A DNA stretch of 9,375 nt. It comes from Dehalococcoidia bacterium (GTDB lineage Bacteria; Chloroflexota; Dehalococcoidia; Dehalococcoidales; RBG-16-60-22). The position numbers and the translations under genes are program-made. The notes under the pieces were generated by a model, which saw only the letters and a list, made by a program, of their open reading frames with translations, ran no database searches and was not told where the DNA came from. Positions 1 through 6,079 of this stretch are shown piece by piece (the stretch's first letter is position 1; each line of letters starts with the position of its first letter). The stretch lies in the NCBI GenBank assembly GCA_030605045.1, contig JAUWBK010000030.1:1-9375 (forward strand), in the 5' to 3' direction.

Positions 1-1394
1 CGGTTCCCGGGAAGGAACTTGGCATTACCTTGTTTTCGCTTTAGCTGGCCATCCTCGATGAGCACTTCACCCCTCTGCATGGAGAAGACCGGCGCGCCAA
101 CGACCTCCTTCCCCTCGAACAGGGTAAAGTCAGCATTGCCATGCATGGTCTGCTCGCTTATGGTTAACTTGACTGTGGGGTCGAGCAGGACTAGGTCGGC
201 ATCAGAACCTATTTGGAGAGTTCCTTTCTTGGGATAGAGGCCGAAGATCTTAGCCGGGTTCTCACACATGGTCTGTACCAGTCGGGGCAGGGTGATACGG
301 CCACCATTCACCCCATCGTGGTAGACTACTGGGAACATCTGCTCTACCGAGGGCATCCCGAAGCGAGCTTCAAAGATGTTACCCGGCCTTGGCTTGGCTC
401 CCGGCCCAGTAATAAAATCCCTGGAGGCACCTCCCCATTCTTTGTGTTCTGCCTTTATATTGCATGAGTCACTGGCCACGGTGTCTATTACGTGGCTGGC
501 TAGTCCGTCCCATATGGCATCGTTGTCTTCCTTTTCTCGCAAAGGAGGTCCTACTTTGCCTAGAGGCCCCCTCTCGAGCACTGCCTGGTTAGTCAGAGAT
601 AGGTATTGGGGACAAGTCTCACCGTAGATACGCTTCCCCTCTTCCTTCATTCTATCGATAATTTTAGGCATCTCTCGGGCGCTAAGGTGCACTAAATAGA
701 GTGGGCAATCGGTTATCACGGAATAAGTGGCAGCACGATTAACCGCTTCTACTTCCAAAATATTAGGTTGTGAGGGCATGAAATACTCCTTGGATACTTT
801 CCCCTCGGCGGTAAATTTGTCCACCAGATAATCAATGCCATAGCCGTTCTCCGGATGAACCATGGCTAGACCACCATTAGCGGCGGCGACTGCCATTGCC
901 TCAAGCATCTTCTGGTCGGGCATCATCATGCCTCGTCTGGGATAGGTCATGAACATCTTGAAGGAGGGAACCCCCATCTTAATCAGCTTCGGGACTTCGG
1001 CTGCGATGTCATCTTCGGCGATAAAGGCAGCGTGAATGGCGAAATCAAGGTAGGAGGTCTTCTCTCCTTCCTCAATTAACCCTTTGATGATTTCCGAAGT
1101 CTTCCCGGAAGTGCCCCAAGCCGCCAAGTTGCCAAAGAACGGTATGAAGGTAGTGACCCCTCCGTAGGCTGCTGATATGGAGAAGGTATCCATCTTGTCG
1201 GCGTAAACCGGGTGGCAATGGGCATCAATAATTCCGGGAAGAACATACTTACCCGAAGCATCGATTACTTTTGGCGCCTGCAGGTCCTCACCTATTTGTT
1301 GAACCACCCCATTGCCCACTAGAATGTCGCCTTTGGCAATCCCCTTACCACTGACTATCAAGCCTCCCTTAATGACACAATCAGCCTTTGCCAT
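1..1394 (-). CDS. hydA: Hydantoinase/dihydropyrimidinase-type cyclic amidohydrolase (3' end cut off by window edge)
   Basis: A metal-dependent amidohydrolase that would open cyclic imide rings such as dihydropyrimidines or hydantoins in the cytoplasm. I translated 464 codons by hand from the ATG at 1394 with no frameshift; the stop lies beyond the left edge, and 464 residues is already about full family length. The binuclear-metal ligands of D-hydantoinases are all present in order: HCH at residues 59-61, the carbamylated-Lys motif SFKMFMTY (K146, with the substrate-contacting Tyr at 151), H180 (VHPEN), H236 (VHLSA) and D309 (SDSCN). The GETCPQYL block follows H236. One departure is SDSCN where SDHCP is usual. 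A strong AAGGAGG lies 8 nt before the ATG. It starts 51 bp after the antiporter stop on the same strand, so co-transcription is likely. The family is secure; the substrate (dihydropyrimidine, hydantoin, or another ring such as allantoin) cannot be read from sequence alone. Confidence 0.9.
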   Translation of the reverse strand, partial: MAKADCVIKGGLIVSGKGIAKGDILVGNGVVQQIGEDLQAPKVIDASGKYVLPGIIDAHCHPVYADKMDTFSISAAYGGVTTFIPFFGNLAAWGTSGKTSEIIKGLIEEGEKTSYLDFAIHAAFIAEDDIAAEVPKLIKMGVPSFKMFMTYPRRGMMMPDQKMLEAMAVAAANGGLAMVHPENGYGIDYLVDKFTAEGKVSKEYFMPSQPNILEVEAVNRAATYSVITDCPLYLVHLSAREMPKIIDRMKEEGKRIYGETCPQYLSLTNQAVLERGPLGKVGPPLREKEDNDAIWDGLASHVIDTVASDSCNIKAEHKEWGGASRDFITGPGAKPRPGNIFEARFGMPSVEQMFPVVYHDGVNGGRITLPRLVQTMCENPAKIFGLYPKKGTLQIGSDADLVLLDPTVKLTISEQTMHGNADFTLFEGKEVVGAPVFSMQRGEVLIEDGQLKRKQGNAKFLPGN

Positions 1395-1445
1395 CGAAAA
1401 ACCTCCTTAATCGAAGAAGCTAGATAATTGGACTGGCGTTTTCAG

Positions 1446-2894
1446 TTACCTCTTTGGCCTCTTAGTTTTATCCTCTAATTCATTCCGGGGTTTCTTTGGT
1501 TTGCCAAAATCAACAAACCACCTTTTGGCATATAACTTTGTTTCCGATGGCAGAGTTTTTATCCTGGACGGGAGTTTTGGTCTCTGCAGTGAAGAAATCC
1601 AACCGTAAGCATTCGATATTTTTGGTCTGGGTAGCAGAAAAACCCAGCTGTAAAAATCAGACAATTTGTGTGGCGAAAAAATCCAGCTGTAACCATATGA
1701 TAGTCCTGTCTTTTCCTGCAATAAAAGAAGCAGGGAAGTCATCACGATACTTAAGAGAATGACACCGTAGGTAACATTTTGAATCAATGCACCGCCAGTA
1801 ATCCCTTGCTGGAGTGGGATTGAAGCTAGAACTGCCGCTGCTAATCCTTTTGGCACCATAATCGCCATAATCGAGGCATCTTTTACCGGAATCGATTTAT
1901 TCACCGTAACTCTAACCGCCGGAATACGAAGGAGAAAAACCAGAACAGTGAGAATTACGGCCAACTGAATTAACCCCCCGCTTATCAATTCCAGAGATAT
2001 TCCTAGATAGACAAAAAAGAAAGTTTTCAGCAAGAAAGCAACCTCACTAAAGAAAGCCCTCTCTGTTTGGCTAAGACCAATCGGCTCATTAGCTTGGGGC
2101 TTTCGGAAAACATAGAACCGAATTGATTCCACATTTCCTATAGTAATACCGAAAGCTAAGGCAGCAATGACACCGTTAAAACCCAGTATCTCGACAAGGC
2201 CAAAAATGACAAAGACAAAAGCGGCCGTAGTGAACATGGCATTTTTAATGGCATGTATTCTGTTGAGAAATCTCGACCAGATAAAGGCGCCAACGACACC
2301 AAACACAATCGCGACCAGAAAAGAGGCAATCAGATTGCCGGTAACCGAAGCAAATTGAAACTCACCCAGCTTATAGGCTTCGATGAGAGCAATGGTAATG
2401 ACAATGCTGAGGACATCATTCACTGATGACTCTATTGAGAGTATAGTCTGACTCTCTTTTCTCATTCTAAGTTGCTTCACCAGTGGAATGACAATCGCCT
2501 CAGATATCGAGGCAACAATAGCCCCCAGAATAAAGGCAGGTATTAACTCCAAATCAGTGAGCCAAAAGGCAAACCCGGCGACAGCTAACATAGAAAGGAA
2601 GAAACTAGTCGTGGCCAGCGCCATGGCGCCACCTACCGCCGAGCGCAAGGTAACCAGTTCCAGAGCCGTACCACTTTCAAACAGGATAATAATCAGTGTA
2701 ACGGTAGTAAGAATCATTCCTGCTGTGCCAAACTCTGCCGCGGAAACGAGCCCCAAAATGGGACCGATACATATGCCAATAATAATCAACCAGAGAACAT
2801 CGGGAACTCTAGTCCGACTAAAAATAGCGGTAAAGAAGTGTGCCAGAAAAATCAGAATACCAACGAAGAGTATTACTGGAGCAATATCTTGCAT
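1446..2894 (-). CDS. CPA1-type cation:proton antiporter
   Basis: A 482-residue inner-membrane protein made mostly of hydrophobic helices (about 12) with a soluble basic tail from about residue 395. Family marks are the LFESG block (residues 71-75) and E155-S-S-V-N159-D160, the paired Asn-Asp in the ion-binding helix of electroneutral Na+/H+ exchangers. It would swap Na+ or K+ for H+ for pH or salt homeostasis. Two usual residues differ: the ATDP motif of the preceding unwound helix reads A-S-I-S-E (128-132), and the Arg of the PRG motif is Lys (K349 in VPKGLAAA). I recall related SS-type replacements in an archaeal/bacterial antiporter clade, so this may be a subfamily trait. The tail carries three Tyr-x-Trp repeats. 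The start ATG at 2894 has GGGTGA just upstream, and an upstream promoter with a palindrome in its spacer fits. It is first in a probable two-gene unit with the hydantoinase. Confidence 0.9.
   Translation of the reverse strand: MQDIAPVILFVGILIFLAHFFTAIFSRTRVPDVLWLIIIGICIGPILGLVSAAEFGTAGMILTTVTLIIILFESGTALELVTLRSAVGGAMALATTSFFLSMLAVAGFAFWLTDLELIPAFILGAIVASISEAIVIPLVKQLRMRKESQTILSIESSVNDVLSIVITIALIEAYKLGEFQFASVTGNLIASFLVAIVFGVVGAFIWSRFLNRIHAIKNAMFTTAAFVFVIFGLVEILGFNGVIAALAFGITIGNVESIRFYVFRKPQANEPIGLSQTERAFFSEVAFLLKTFFFVYLGISLELISGGLIQLAVILTVLVFLLRIPAVRVTVNKSIPVKDASIMAIMVPKGLAAAVLASIPLQQGITGGALIQNVTYGVILLSIVMTSLLLLLQEKTGLSYGYSWIFSPHKLSDFYSWVFLLPRPKISNAYGWISSLQRPKLPSRIKTLPSETKLYAKRWFVDFGKPKKPRNELEDKTKRPKR
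1591..1700 (-). repeat. Degenerate tandem repeat encoding Tyr-x-Trp units in antiporter tail
   Basis: Three related copies of about 39-45 bp inside the antiporter gene. The core CCAGCTGTAA occurs at 1644-1653 and 1683-1692, and CCAACCGTAA at 1599-1608, so offsets are 45 and 39 bp, both multiples of three. On the coding strand they give YSWIFSPHKLSDF, YSWVFLLPRPKISNA and YGWISSLQRPKLPSR (about residues 399-441). DNA-level similarity suggests duplication rather than chance. Confidence 0.6.
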
Positions 2895-2901
2895 AGATAT
2901 T
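2883..2901 (-). promoter_or_regulatory. Start-codon hairpin of the antiporter mRNA
   Basis: AATATCT (2883-2889) and AGATATT (2895-2901) are perfect inverted arms around a 5-nt loop. On the minus-strand transcript the loop is AUGCA and contains the antiporter start codon, with GGGUGA immediately 5' of the stem. The stem is seven weak A/U-rich pairs, so any effect on initiation is conjecture. Confidence 0.3.
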
Positions 2902-2947
2902 CACCCTTTACATCGAGTATTTACATTATAATCAATCAGTAATGGAT

Positions 2948-2976
2948 ACTTTAGATAGCTGAGCTATCTTTGTCAA
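2948..2976 (-). promoter_or_regulatory. Promoter for the antiporter-hydantoinase unit
   Basis: On the minus strand TTGACA (2976-2971) is followed by exactly 17 bp and TAAAGT (2953-2948; 4 of 6 matches to TATAAT), predicting transcription from about 2941, some 46 nt before the antiporter start. A second minus-strand TATAAT lies at 2930-2925 without a good -35 partner. The spacer is almost entirely filled by a palindrome. Confidence 0.55.
2953..2969. promoter_or_regulatory. Perfect 17-bp palindrome (candidate operator)
   Basis: AGATAGCT (2953-2960) and AGCTATCT (2962-2969) are perfect 8-bp arms about a single central base. It coincides with the 17-bp spacer (2954-2970) of the minus-strand promoter. 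That is where a repressor, or a MerR-type activator, would act on core promoter recognition. With a 1-nt centre and no following T run it is not a terminator. No regulator gene is present in the window. Confidence 0.5.
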
Positions 2977-3025
2977 GAGCCCCGAGCTAATTAAACATTT
3001 CGTCAAAGTGCAGTCCAGGCCATTG

Positions 3026-3054
3026 TTGACATTATAGCCTTGCTCTTTTATGGT
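3026..3054 (+). promoter_or_regulatory. Promoter for the SDR gene
   Basis: TTGACA at 3026-3031, 17-bp spacer, TATGGT at 3049-3054 (4 of 6). Predicted start is near 3061, giving a leader of about 32 nt that carries the AAGGAGGT ribosome site at 3079-3086. Confidence 0.45.
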
Positions 3055-3092
3055 TAAAAGACGATATGGTATAAGTTTAAGGAGGTAAAGGA

Positions 3093-3854
3093 ATGAAGAT
3101 TTTTGACCTCTCAGGGAAGATAGCCATAGTCACCGGTGGCAACCAGGGAATAGGCCTAGCTATCTCAAGGGGACTTGCCACTGCCGGGGCAACCATCGTT
3201 ATCGCCAACCGCAGGCCTGCTGAGGGCCAGACTGCAGCCGAATCTTTGGAGAAGGAGGGGCTTAATGCCGTGGCTATCCCCACCGATGTCAGCGATGAGT
3301 CTTCTATAGCAGCTCTGGTCTCAAAGGTTATTAATGATTTCGGGACAATTGATATTCTGGTCAACAACGCCGGGGTTATTGTCAGAAAGCCAGCGGAAAA
3401 CATCTCAAGTGAAGAGTGGGACTATATCATGAATATAAACCTCAAGGGCGTTTTCTTCTGCTGTCAGCTTGTCGGCAGGGAAATGATTCGTAGGAGAAAA
3501 GGGAAAATCATCAACATCTCCTCCGATGCCAGTCAGAGAGCAATGCCCGAACGGTCAGTTTATGCCGCTTCAAAGGCAGGGGTTTCCCATTTAACCCGAT
3601 GCCTTGCCCTTGAGTGGGCAAAATACAATATCAATGTTAACGCCATCGGCCCTGGCCCAACCATCACGCCCTTAAACAAAAAGTACTACGAGGAACACCC
3701 CGAGAAATTAGAGCAGACGATCCAATCCCTTCCCATCGGCAGGATGGGTGACACCTCGGACTATGTAGGTGCTGCCATCTTCCTTGCCTCTGAGGCATCC
3801 AATTTTGTTATCGGGCAGACTTTACTCGTTGAGGGTGGTTCCACCATCTGGTGA
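3093..3854 (+). CDS. Short-chain dehydrogenase/reductase (KduD / gluconate 5-dehydrogenase-like)
   Basis: A 253-residue classical SDR of normal length; soluble NAD(P)H-dependent oxidoreductase acting on a hydroxyl or keto group. The Rossmann dinucleotide motif TGGNQGIG is at residues 14-21, the acidic DV at 65-66, NNAG at 91-94, and the catalytic set is N116, S144, Y157 and K161 (YAASK). Strand 2 ends in A-N-R-R (38-41), with no Asp there; basic residues at this site favour NADP(H), by family knowledge. The opening FDLSGKIAIVTGG and the ending LVEGGSTIW resemble 2-deoxy-D-gluconate 3-dehydrogenase (KduD) and gluconate 5-dehydrogenase, but closely similar SDRs have other substrates, so only the class is firm. 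The ATG at 3093 follows AAGGAGGT by 6 nt. It is divergent from the antiporter and appears monocistronic, since the next gene has its own promoter. Confidence 0.9.
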   Translation: MKIFDLSGKIAIVTGGNQGIGLAISRGLATAGATIVIANRRPAEGQTAAESLEKEGLNAVAIPTDVSDESSIAALVSKVINDFGTIDILVNNAGVIVRKPAENISSEEWDYIMNINLKGVFFCCQLVGREMIRRRKGKIINISSDASQRAMPERSVYAASKAGVSHLTRCLALEWAKYNINVNAIGPGPTITPLNKKYYEEHPEKLEQTIQSLPIGRMGDTSDYVGAAIFLASEASNFVIGQTLLVEGGSTIW

Positions 3855-3881
3855 AGTCAAAGAATTGAGGGTATAGTGCGA

Positions 3882-3910
3882 TTGACGACGATATATAACC
3901 CGTCTACAAT
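3882..3910 (+). promoter_or_regulatory. Promoter for the GAF-HPRT fusion gene
   Basis: TTGACG (3882-3887), 17-bp spacer, TACAAT (3905-3910): 5 of 6 matches in both boxes, within the 74-bp gap after the SDR stop. The predicted start is about 3917, only 12 nt before the TTG start codon, so the AGGAG ribosome site (3917-3921) would sit at the extreme 5' end of the mRNA. Confidence 0.55.
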
Positions 3911-3928
3911 GGCATTAGGAGAACCAGA

Positions 3929-5374
3929 TTGGCTTTAAGCAGACAACGGACCTACTACAAAGCAATGCGTCGGGCAGTAGCCACTTTAAATTCTTCGGCA
4001 AGCGCCAAAGAAAAGCTTGAGGTAATCATTAGAGGCACTGCCAGGTCGATGAAGGCTGGAACCTCACTGGTACTCCTTGATGCCAATCGAAAAAAGCTGA
4101 TCCATAGCTTTTCGAGAGGGCTATCCCAGTTCTATCTGCGCAAGGGGGTGCTCGATGCCGAGGCGAGCCTGTCGGAAGTTATTACTGGCCAACCTGTTAT
4201 CGTACCGGAAGTGGCTGAGGACAGCCGCATTCAATTTCCCGAAGTAGCCGCCAAAGCTGGAATTGTTTCTATGATGGGCATTCCAGTAATGCTTGGTGGG
4301 CAAGCGGTGGGCAGTCTTAGAATCTACACCAAGGAGCGCAACGAGTTCAGCAATCAGGACGTCAACTTCGTGACCACGATGGCAAGTCTGGCTGCCTTAG
4401 CGATTAGCGGCGTCCTGTCACCTAAAGAGGAGGAGGCGGGGGTGATAAAGAGCGAGAACTTGGTGGAAACAACACCATTACGCAAAGTGAGGCCGGCTAC
4501 CTTTGCTCACCCCAGTGAAGAAGAGTTTGCTCGAATTCTGGACTTCTACAATATAGAGTGGGTGTATGAGCCCCGCTCCTTTCTGCTGAAGTGGGAGGGT
4601 GAGAGGGTCACCGAAATGTTTACTCCTGACTTTTATCTGCCTGGTCTGGACCTATATATCGAGCTCACCACTCTCAAGCAGAGTTTGGTTACCGGGAAGA
4701 ACCGCAAGTTGCGGCGGCTCAAGGAGCTGTACCCGGAAGTTAATATAACCCTGCTTTACAAAAAAGACTATGACCACTTGTTGGCTAAGTATGGTGTTGG
4801 CCCGCTGGCGCAGACCCGGGCTCATGGCATCAGTCGCGTCCTTTATTCCGTCTCTGAAATTGACGGAAGAGTGCGAGCGCTGGCCAGGCAAATATCCAAA
4901 GACTATGCTGACCGCCATCCGATTATGGTAGGCGTGCAGCGAGGTTTTCTTTGCTTCATGGCTGACTTAATTCGGCAGATAACTATTCCCATTGATTTGG
5001 ACTTCATGGCGATATCATATTACAGTGGTGACGAAAGCTCCGTAGTTAAGATCACCAAGGATATGGACCTCAATGTGGCGGGCAGGCACGTTATTATGGT
5101 GGAAGATATCGTTGATACGGGGATAACCCTCAATTATATCCTCAATCACTTGCGAGCTAAGGGACCGGCCAGCCTGTCGGTTTGCACGCTACTGGACAGG
5201 CGGGTGCGTCGAATATTAGACGTTCCTCTTGACTATATCGGCTTCGAGGTTCCCGACGAATTTGTCGTTGGCTACGGATTAGACTATAGGGAAGAGTACC
5301 GGAACCTGCCTTTTATCGGTATCCCTCGCATTGAGAAGAAGCGGAGGAAGAAAATTGGTCGCCAAAAAGATTAA
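3929..5374 (+). CDS. GAF-like domain / PD-(D/E)XK-like domain / hypoxanthine phosphoribosyltransferase fusion
   Basis: A 481-residue soluble protein in three parts. Residues ~10-163 look like a GAF ligand-sensing domain (VLLD strand, then VIVPEVAEDSR and GIPVMLGGQAVGSLRIY, closing with an FVTTMASLAALAI helix). Residues ~194-290 resemble a PD-(D/E)XK nuclease fold: an acidic helix near E197-E199, P233-D234 in FTPDFYLPG, then E245-L-T247 where E-x-K is expected. Residues ~300-475 form a full bacterial Hpt: SEIDGRVRALARQI, VQRGFLCFMADL, SYYSG flexible loop, PRPP loop VEDIVDTGITL (391-401; D396 aligns with the catalytic base), then PDEFVVGYGLDY and YRNLPFIG. The last part salvages hypoxanthine or guanine to IMP/GMP using PRPP. 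The tail is strongly basic (KKRRKKIGRQKD). The TTG start at 3929 is chosen for AGGAG 7 nt upstream; ATG at 3965 is the alternative. Stand-alone Hpt is about 180 residues, so roughly 300 residues are added. The HPRT call is firm; GAF is likely; the middle domain is tentative. Confidence 0.85.
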   Translation: MALSRQRTYYKAMRRAVATLNSSASAKEKLEVIIRGTARSMKAGTSLVLLDANRKKLIHSFSRGLSQFYLRKGVLDAEASLSEVITGQPVIVPEVAEDSRIQFPEVAAKAGIVSMMGIPVMLGGQAVGSLRIYTKERNEFSNQDVNFVTTMASLAALAISGVLSPKEEEAGVIKSENLVETTPLRKVRPATFAHPSEEEFARILDFYNIEWVYEPRSFLLKWEGERVTEMFTPDFYLPGLDLYIELTTLKQSLVTGKNRKLRRLKELYPEVNITLLYKKDYDHLLAKYGVGPLAQTRAHGISRVLYSVSEIDGRVRALARQISKDYADRHPIMVGVQRGFLCFMADLIRQITIPIDLDFMAISYYSGDESSVVKITKDMDLNVAGRHVIMVEDIVDTGITLNYILNHLRAKGPASLSVCTLLDRRVRRILDVPLDYIGFEVPDEFVVGYGLDYREEYRNLPFIGIPRIEKKRRKKIGRQKD

Positions 5375-5395
5375 CCAGAGGCCAAAACTGTGCAT

Positions 5396-5515
5396 AAAAA
5401 ACGCCCCAGGTAACCTTTACTTTCACGATAACCCACTTCCTGACTTCCTTATAGGATTGCTCCTACTCGGTTGCCCCTCGGTAGATAACCACTACTGCTT
5501 CAGTTACCTGGAGCA
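5396..5515 (-). ncRNA. Candidate structured small RNA (~120 nt), family not recognised
   Basis: On the minus strand the 5' end near 5515 and the 3' end pair as a 14-bp stem (5515-5502 with 5415-5402): ten Watson-Crick pairs run without a break through CCAGGTAAC (5511-5503) and GTTACCTGG (5414-5406), and the outer and inner ends include three G-U pairs. The 3' arm is followed at once by U6 (5401-5396), like an intrinsic terminator closing the whole RNA. Inside is a perfect hairpin UAGGA-GCAA-UCCUA (5465-5452) with a GNRA loop, and GGUUAUC occurs twice (5490-5484 and 5433-5427). A consensus minus-strand promoter places the transcription start within a few bases of the stem. It ends 22 bp from the stop of the convergent HPRT fusion gene. 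I compared it from memory with SRP RNA, 5S rRNA, 6S RNA, tRNA and common riboswitches and saw no match. The inverted arms could instead belong to a small mobile-element relic. Confidence 0.45.
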
Positions 5516-5521
5516 ATATAA

Positions 5522-5550
5522 AATATCTCACAAGTAGTCCTAATTGTCAA
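5522..5550 (-). promoter_or_regulatory. Minus-strand promoter for the candidate small RNA
   Basis: Read on the minus strand: TTGACA (5550-5545), 17-bp spacer, GATATT (5527-5522; 4 of 6). The predicted start, about 7 nt further on, is 5515, exactly where the closing stem of the RNA begins. Confidence 0.5.
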
Positions 5551-5713
5551 GGCAATTGGTGGTCTAAAAATCGGCAGTAGGGGGGTTGGACAAAAAAATT
5601 CATCCTTGACGACGCTAACAAAGTCCATTTTTCGACATTTTTTGAAAAAGTAAGAATGGGGTTGACATAAAGTAAAAAGTAATTACCGAAATTGTGAACT
5701 GACTCTGTGGTGC
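5551..5713. other. AT-rich intergenic stretch without a supported gene
   Basis: Part of the 421-bp gap between the HPRT fusion and the sucC-like fragment. I see no credible ORF with a ribosome site here. Two plus-strand -35-like hexamers, TTGACG (5606-5611) and TTGACA (5662-5667), lack good -10 partners at 16-18 bp. It may hold binding sites upstream of the promoter at 5714, but nothing specific can be claimed. Confidence 0.4.
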
Positions 5714-5742
5714 TTGACAATCCCTCGGCTTGGGATTACAAA
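5714..5742 (+). promoter_or_regulatory. Promoter for the sucC-like fragment, with inverted repeat in spacer
   Basis: TTGACA (5714-5719), 17-bp spacer, TACAAA (5737-5742; 4 of 6), predicted start about 5749 and leader of about 47 nt. AATCCC (5719-5724) and GGGATT (5732-5737) form a perfect inverted repeat around 7 bases, spanning the spacer and touching both boxes, which suggests an operator. Confidence 0.5.
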
Positions 5743-5795
5743 TATGATTAGCTCGATGGATAGTCAGGTTCAGGCTAAGTGGCACGGTAATAATC

Positions 5796-6068
5796 ATGAG
5801 ATTGTACGAGTTTGAAGGAAGCGACTTGTTTCGGCGGGAGGGTATTCCTGTCCCTGATTATGCGGTGGCGGCCAACCCCCGGGAGGTGCGTCATAAGGCG
5901 GAAGAGATGAGATTACCGGTGGTCATCAAGGCTCAGGTGCTGACCGGAGGTCAGGGACTAGCCGGAGGAGTTCAGGTCGCTGAGTATCCACTGGAGGTGG
6001 TGAAGCTGGTTCAGAAACACAAGAACAAATTCTTTTTGACAGATAGGGGTAGTGTTATAATCTCTTGA
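5796..6068 (+). pseudogene. sucC: Truncated succinyl-CoA synthetase beta subunit (N-terminal fragment)
   Basis: The 90-codon ORF begins as an ATP-grasp succinate-CoA ligase beta chain: MRLYEFEGSDLFRREGIPVP, then PVVIKAQVLTGGQGLAGGV, the conserved KAQV..GG.G..GGV nucleotide-binding block near residues 43-60. SucC proteins are normally about 380-400 residues; here family similarity stops around residue 73, and residues 74-90 (from about 6015) look unrelated. Without the rest of the ATP-grasp domain and the CoA/phospho-His-contacting domain it cannot be a working ligase. No continuation is seen in the other forward frames, because the next gene starts at once. A promoter and leader are still present upstream, but no good Shine-Dalgarno site is visible before the ATG. 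It may be a deletion remnant, or a small peptide still made by chance. An acyl-CoA or malate-CoA ligase origin is equally possible. Confidence 0.75.
6036..6061 (+). promoter_or_regulatory. Extended -10 promoter inside the end of the sucC-like fragment
   Basis: TGTTATAAT at 6053-6061 is a perfect extended -10 element (TGnTATAAT). A TTGACA lies at 6036-6041, but the 14-bp spacing is too short for a normal -35, so the extended -10 would carry the activity. The predicted start is about 6068, 12 nt before the ATG at 6080. That would exclude the TTG at 6065 as start of the membrane-protein gene for this transcript. Confidence 0.45.
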
Positions 6069-6079
6069 GCGAGGAAGCC

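Noticed and set aside
19..627. Plus-strand ORFs of 72-84 codons
   Set aside because: They lie opposite the hydantoinase frame, whose metal ligands and length are complete; their sequences resemble no protein family.
1591..1700. CRISPR-like repeats
   Set aside because: Copies are degenerate, in frame with the antiporter, and without unique spacers of regular length.
2488..2931. 147-codon plus-strand ORF opposite the antiporter
   Set aside because: It is antisense to an unambiguous membrane protein, low in complexity, and has no ribosome site.
2953..2969. Intrinsic terminator at the 17-bp palindrome
   Set aside because: The centre is a single base and no U run follows on either strand; it also sits inside a promoter.
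5402..5515. Miniature inverted-repeat element with 13-bp ends
   Set aside because: The immediately flanking bases do not form a clear target duplication; promoter and U-run placement fit an RNA gene better. Kept as an alternative in that entry.
5331..5537. 68-codon ORF overlapping the end of the HPRT fusion
   Set aside because: No ribosome site, no recognisable features, and it lies across the candidate small RNA on the other strand.
5615..5797. 60-codon minus-strand ORF in the gap before the sucC-like fragment
   Set aside because: It lies in AT-rich promoter DNA with no ribosome site or family resemblance.
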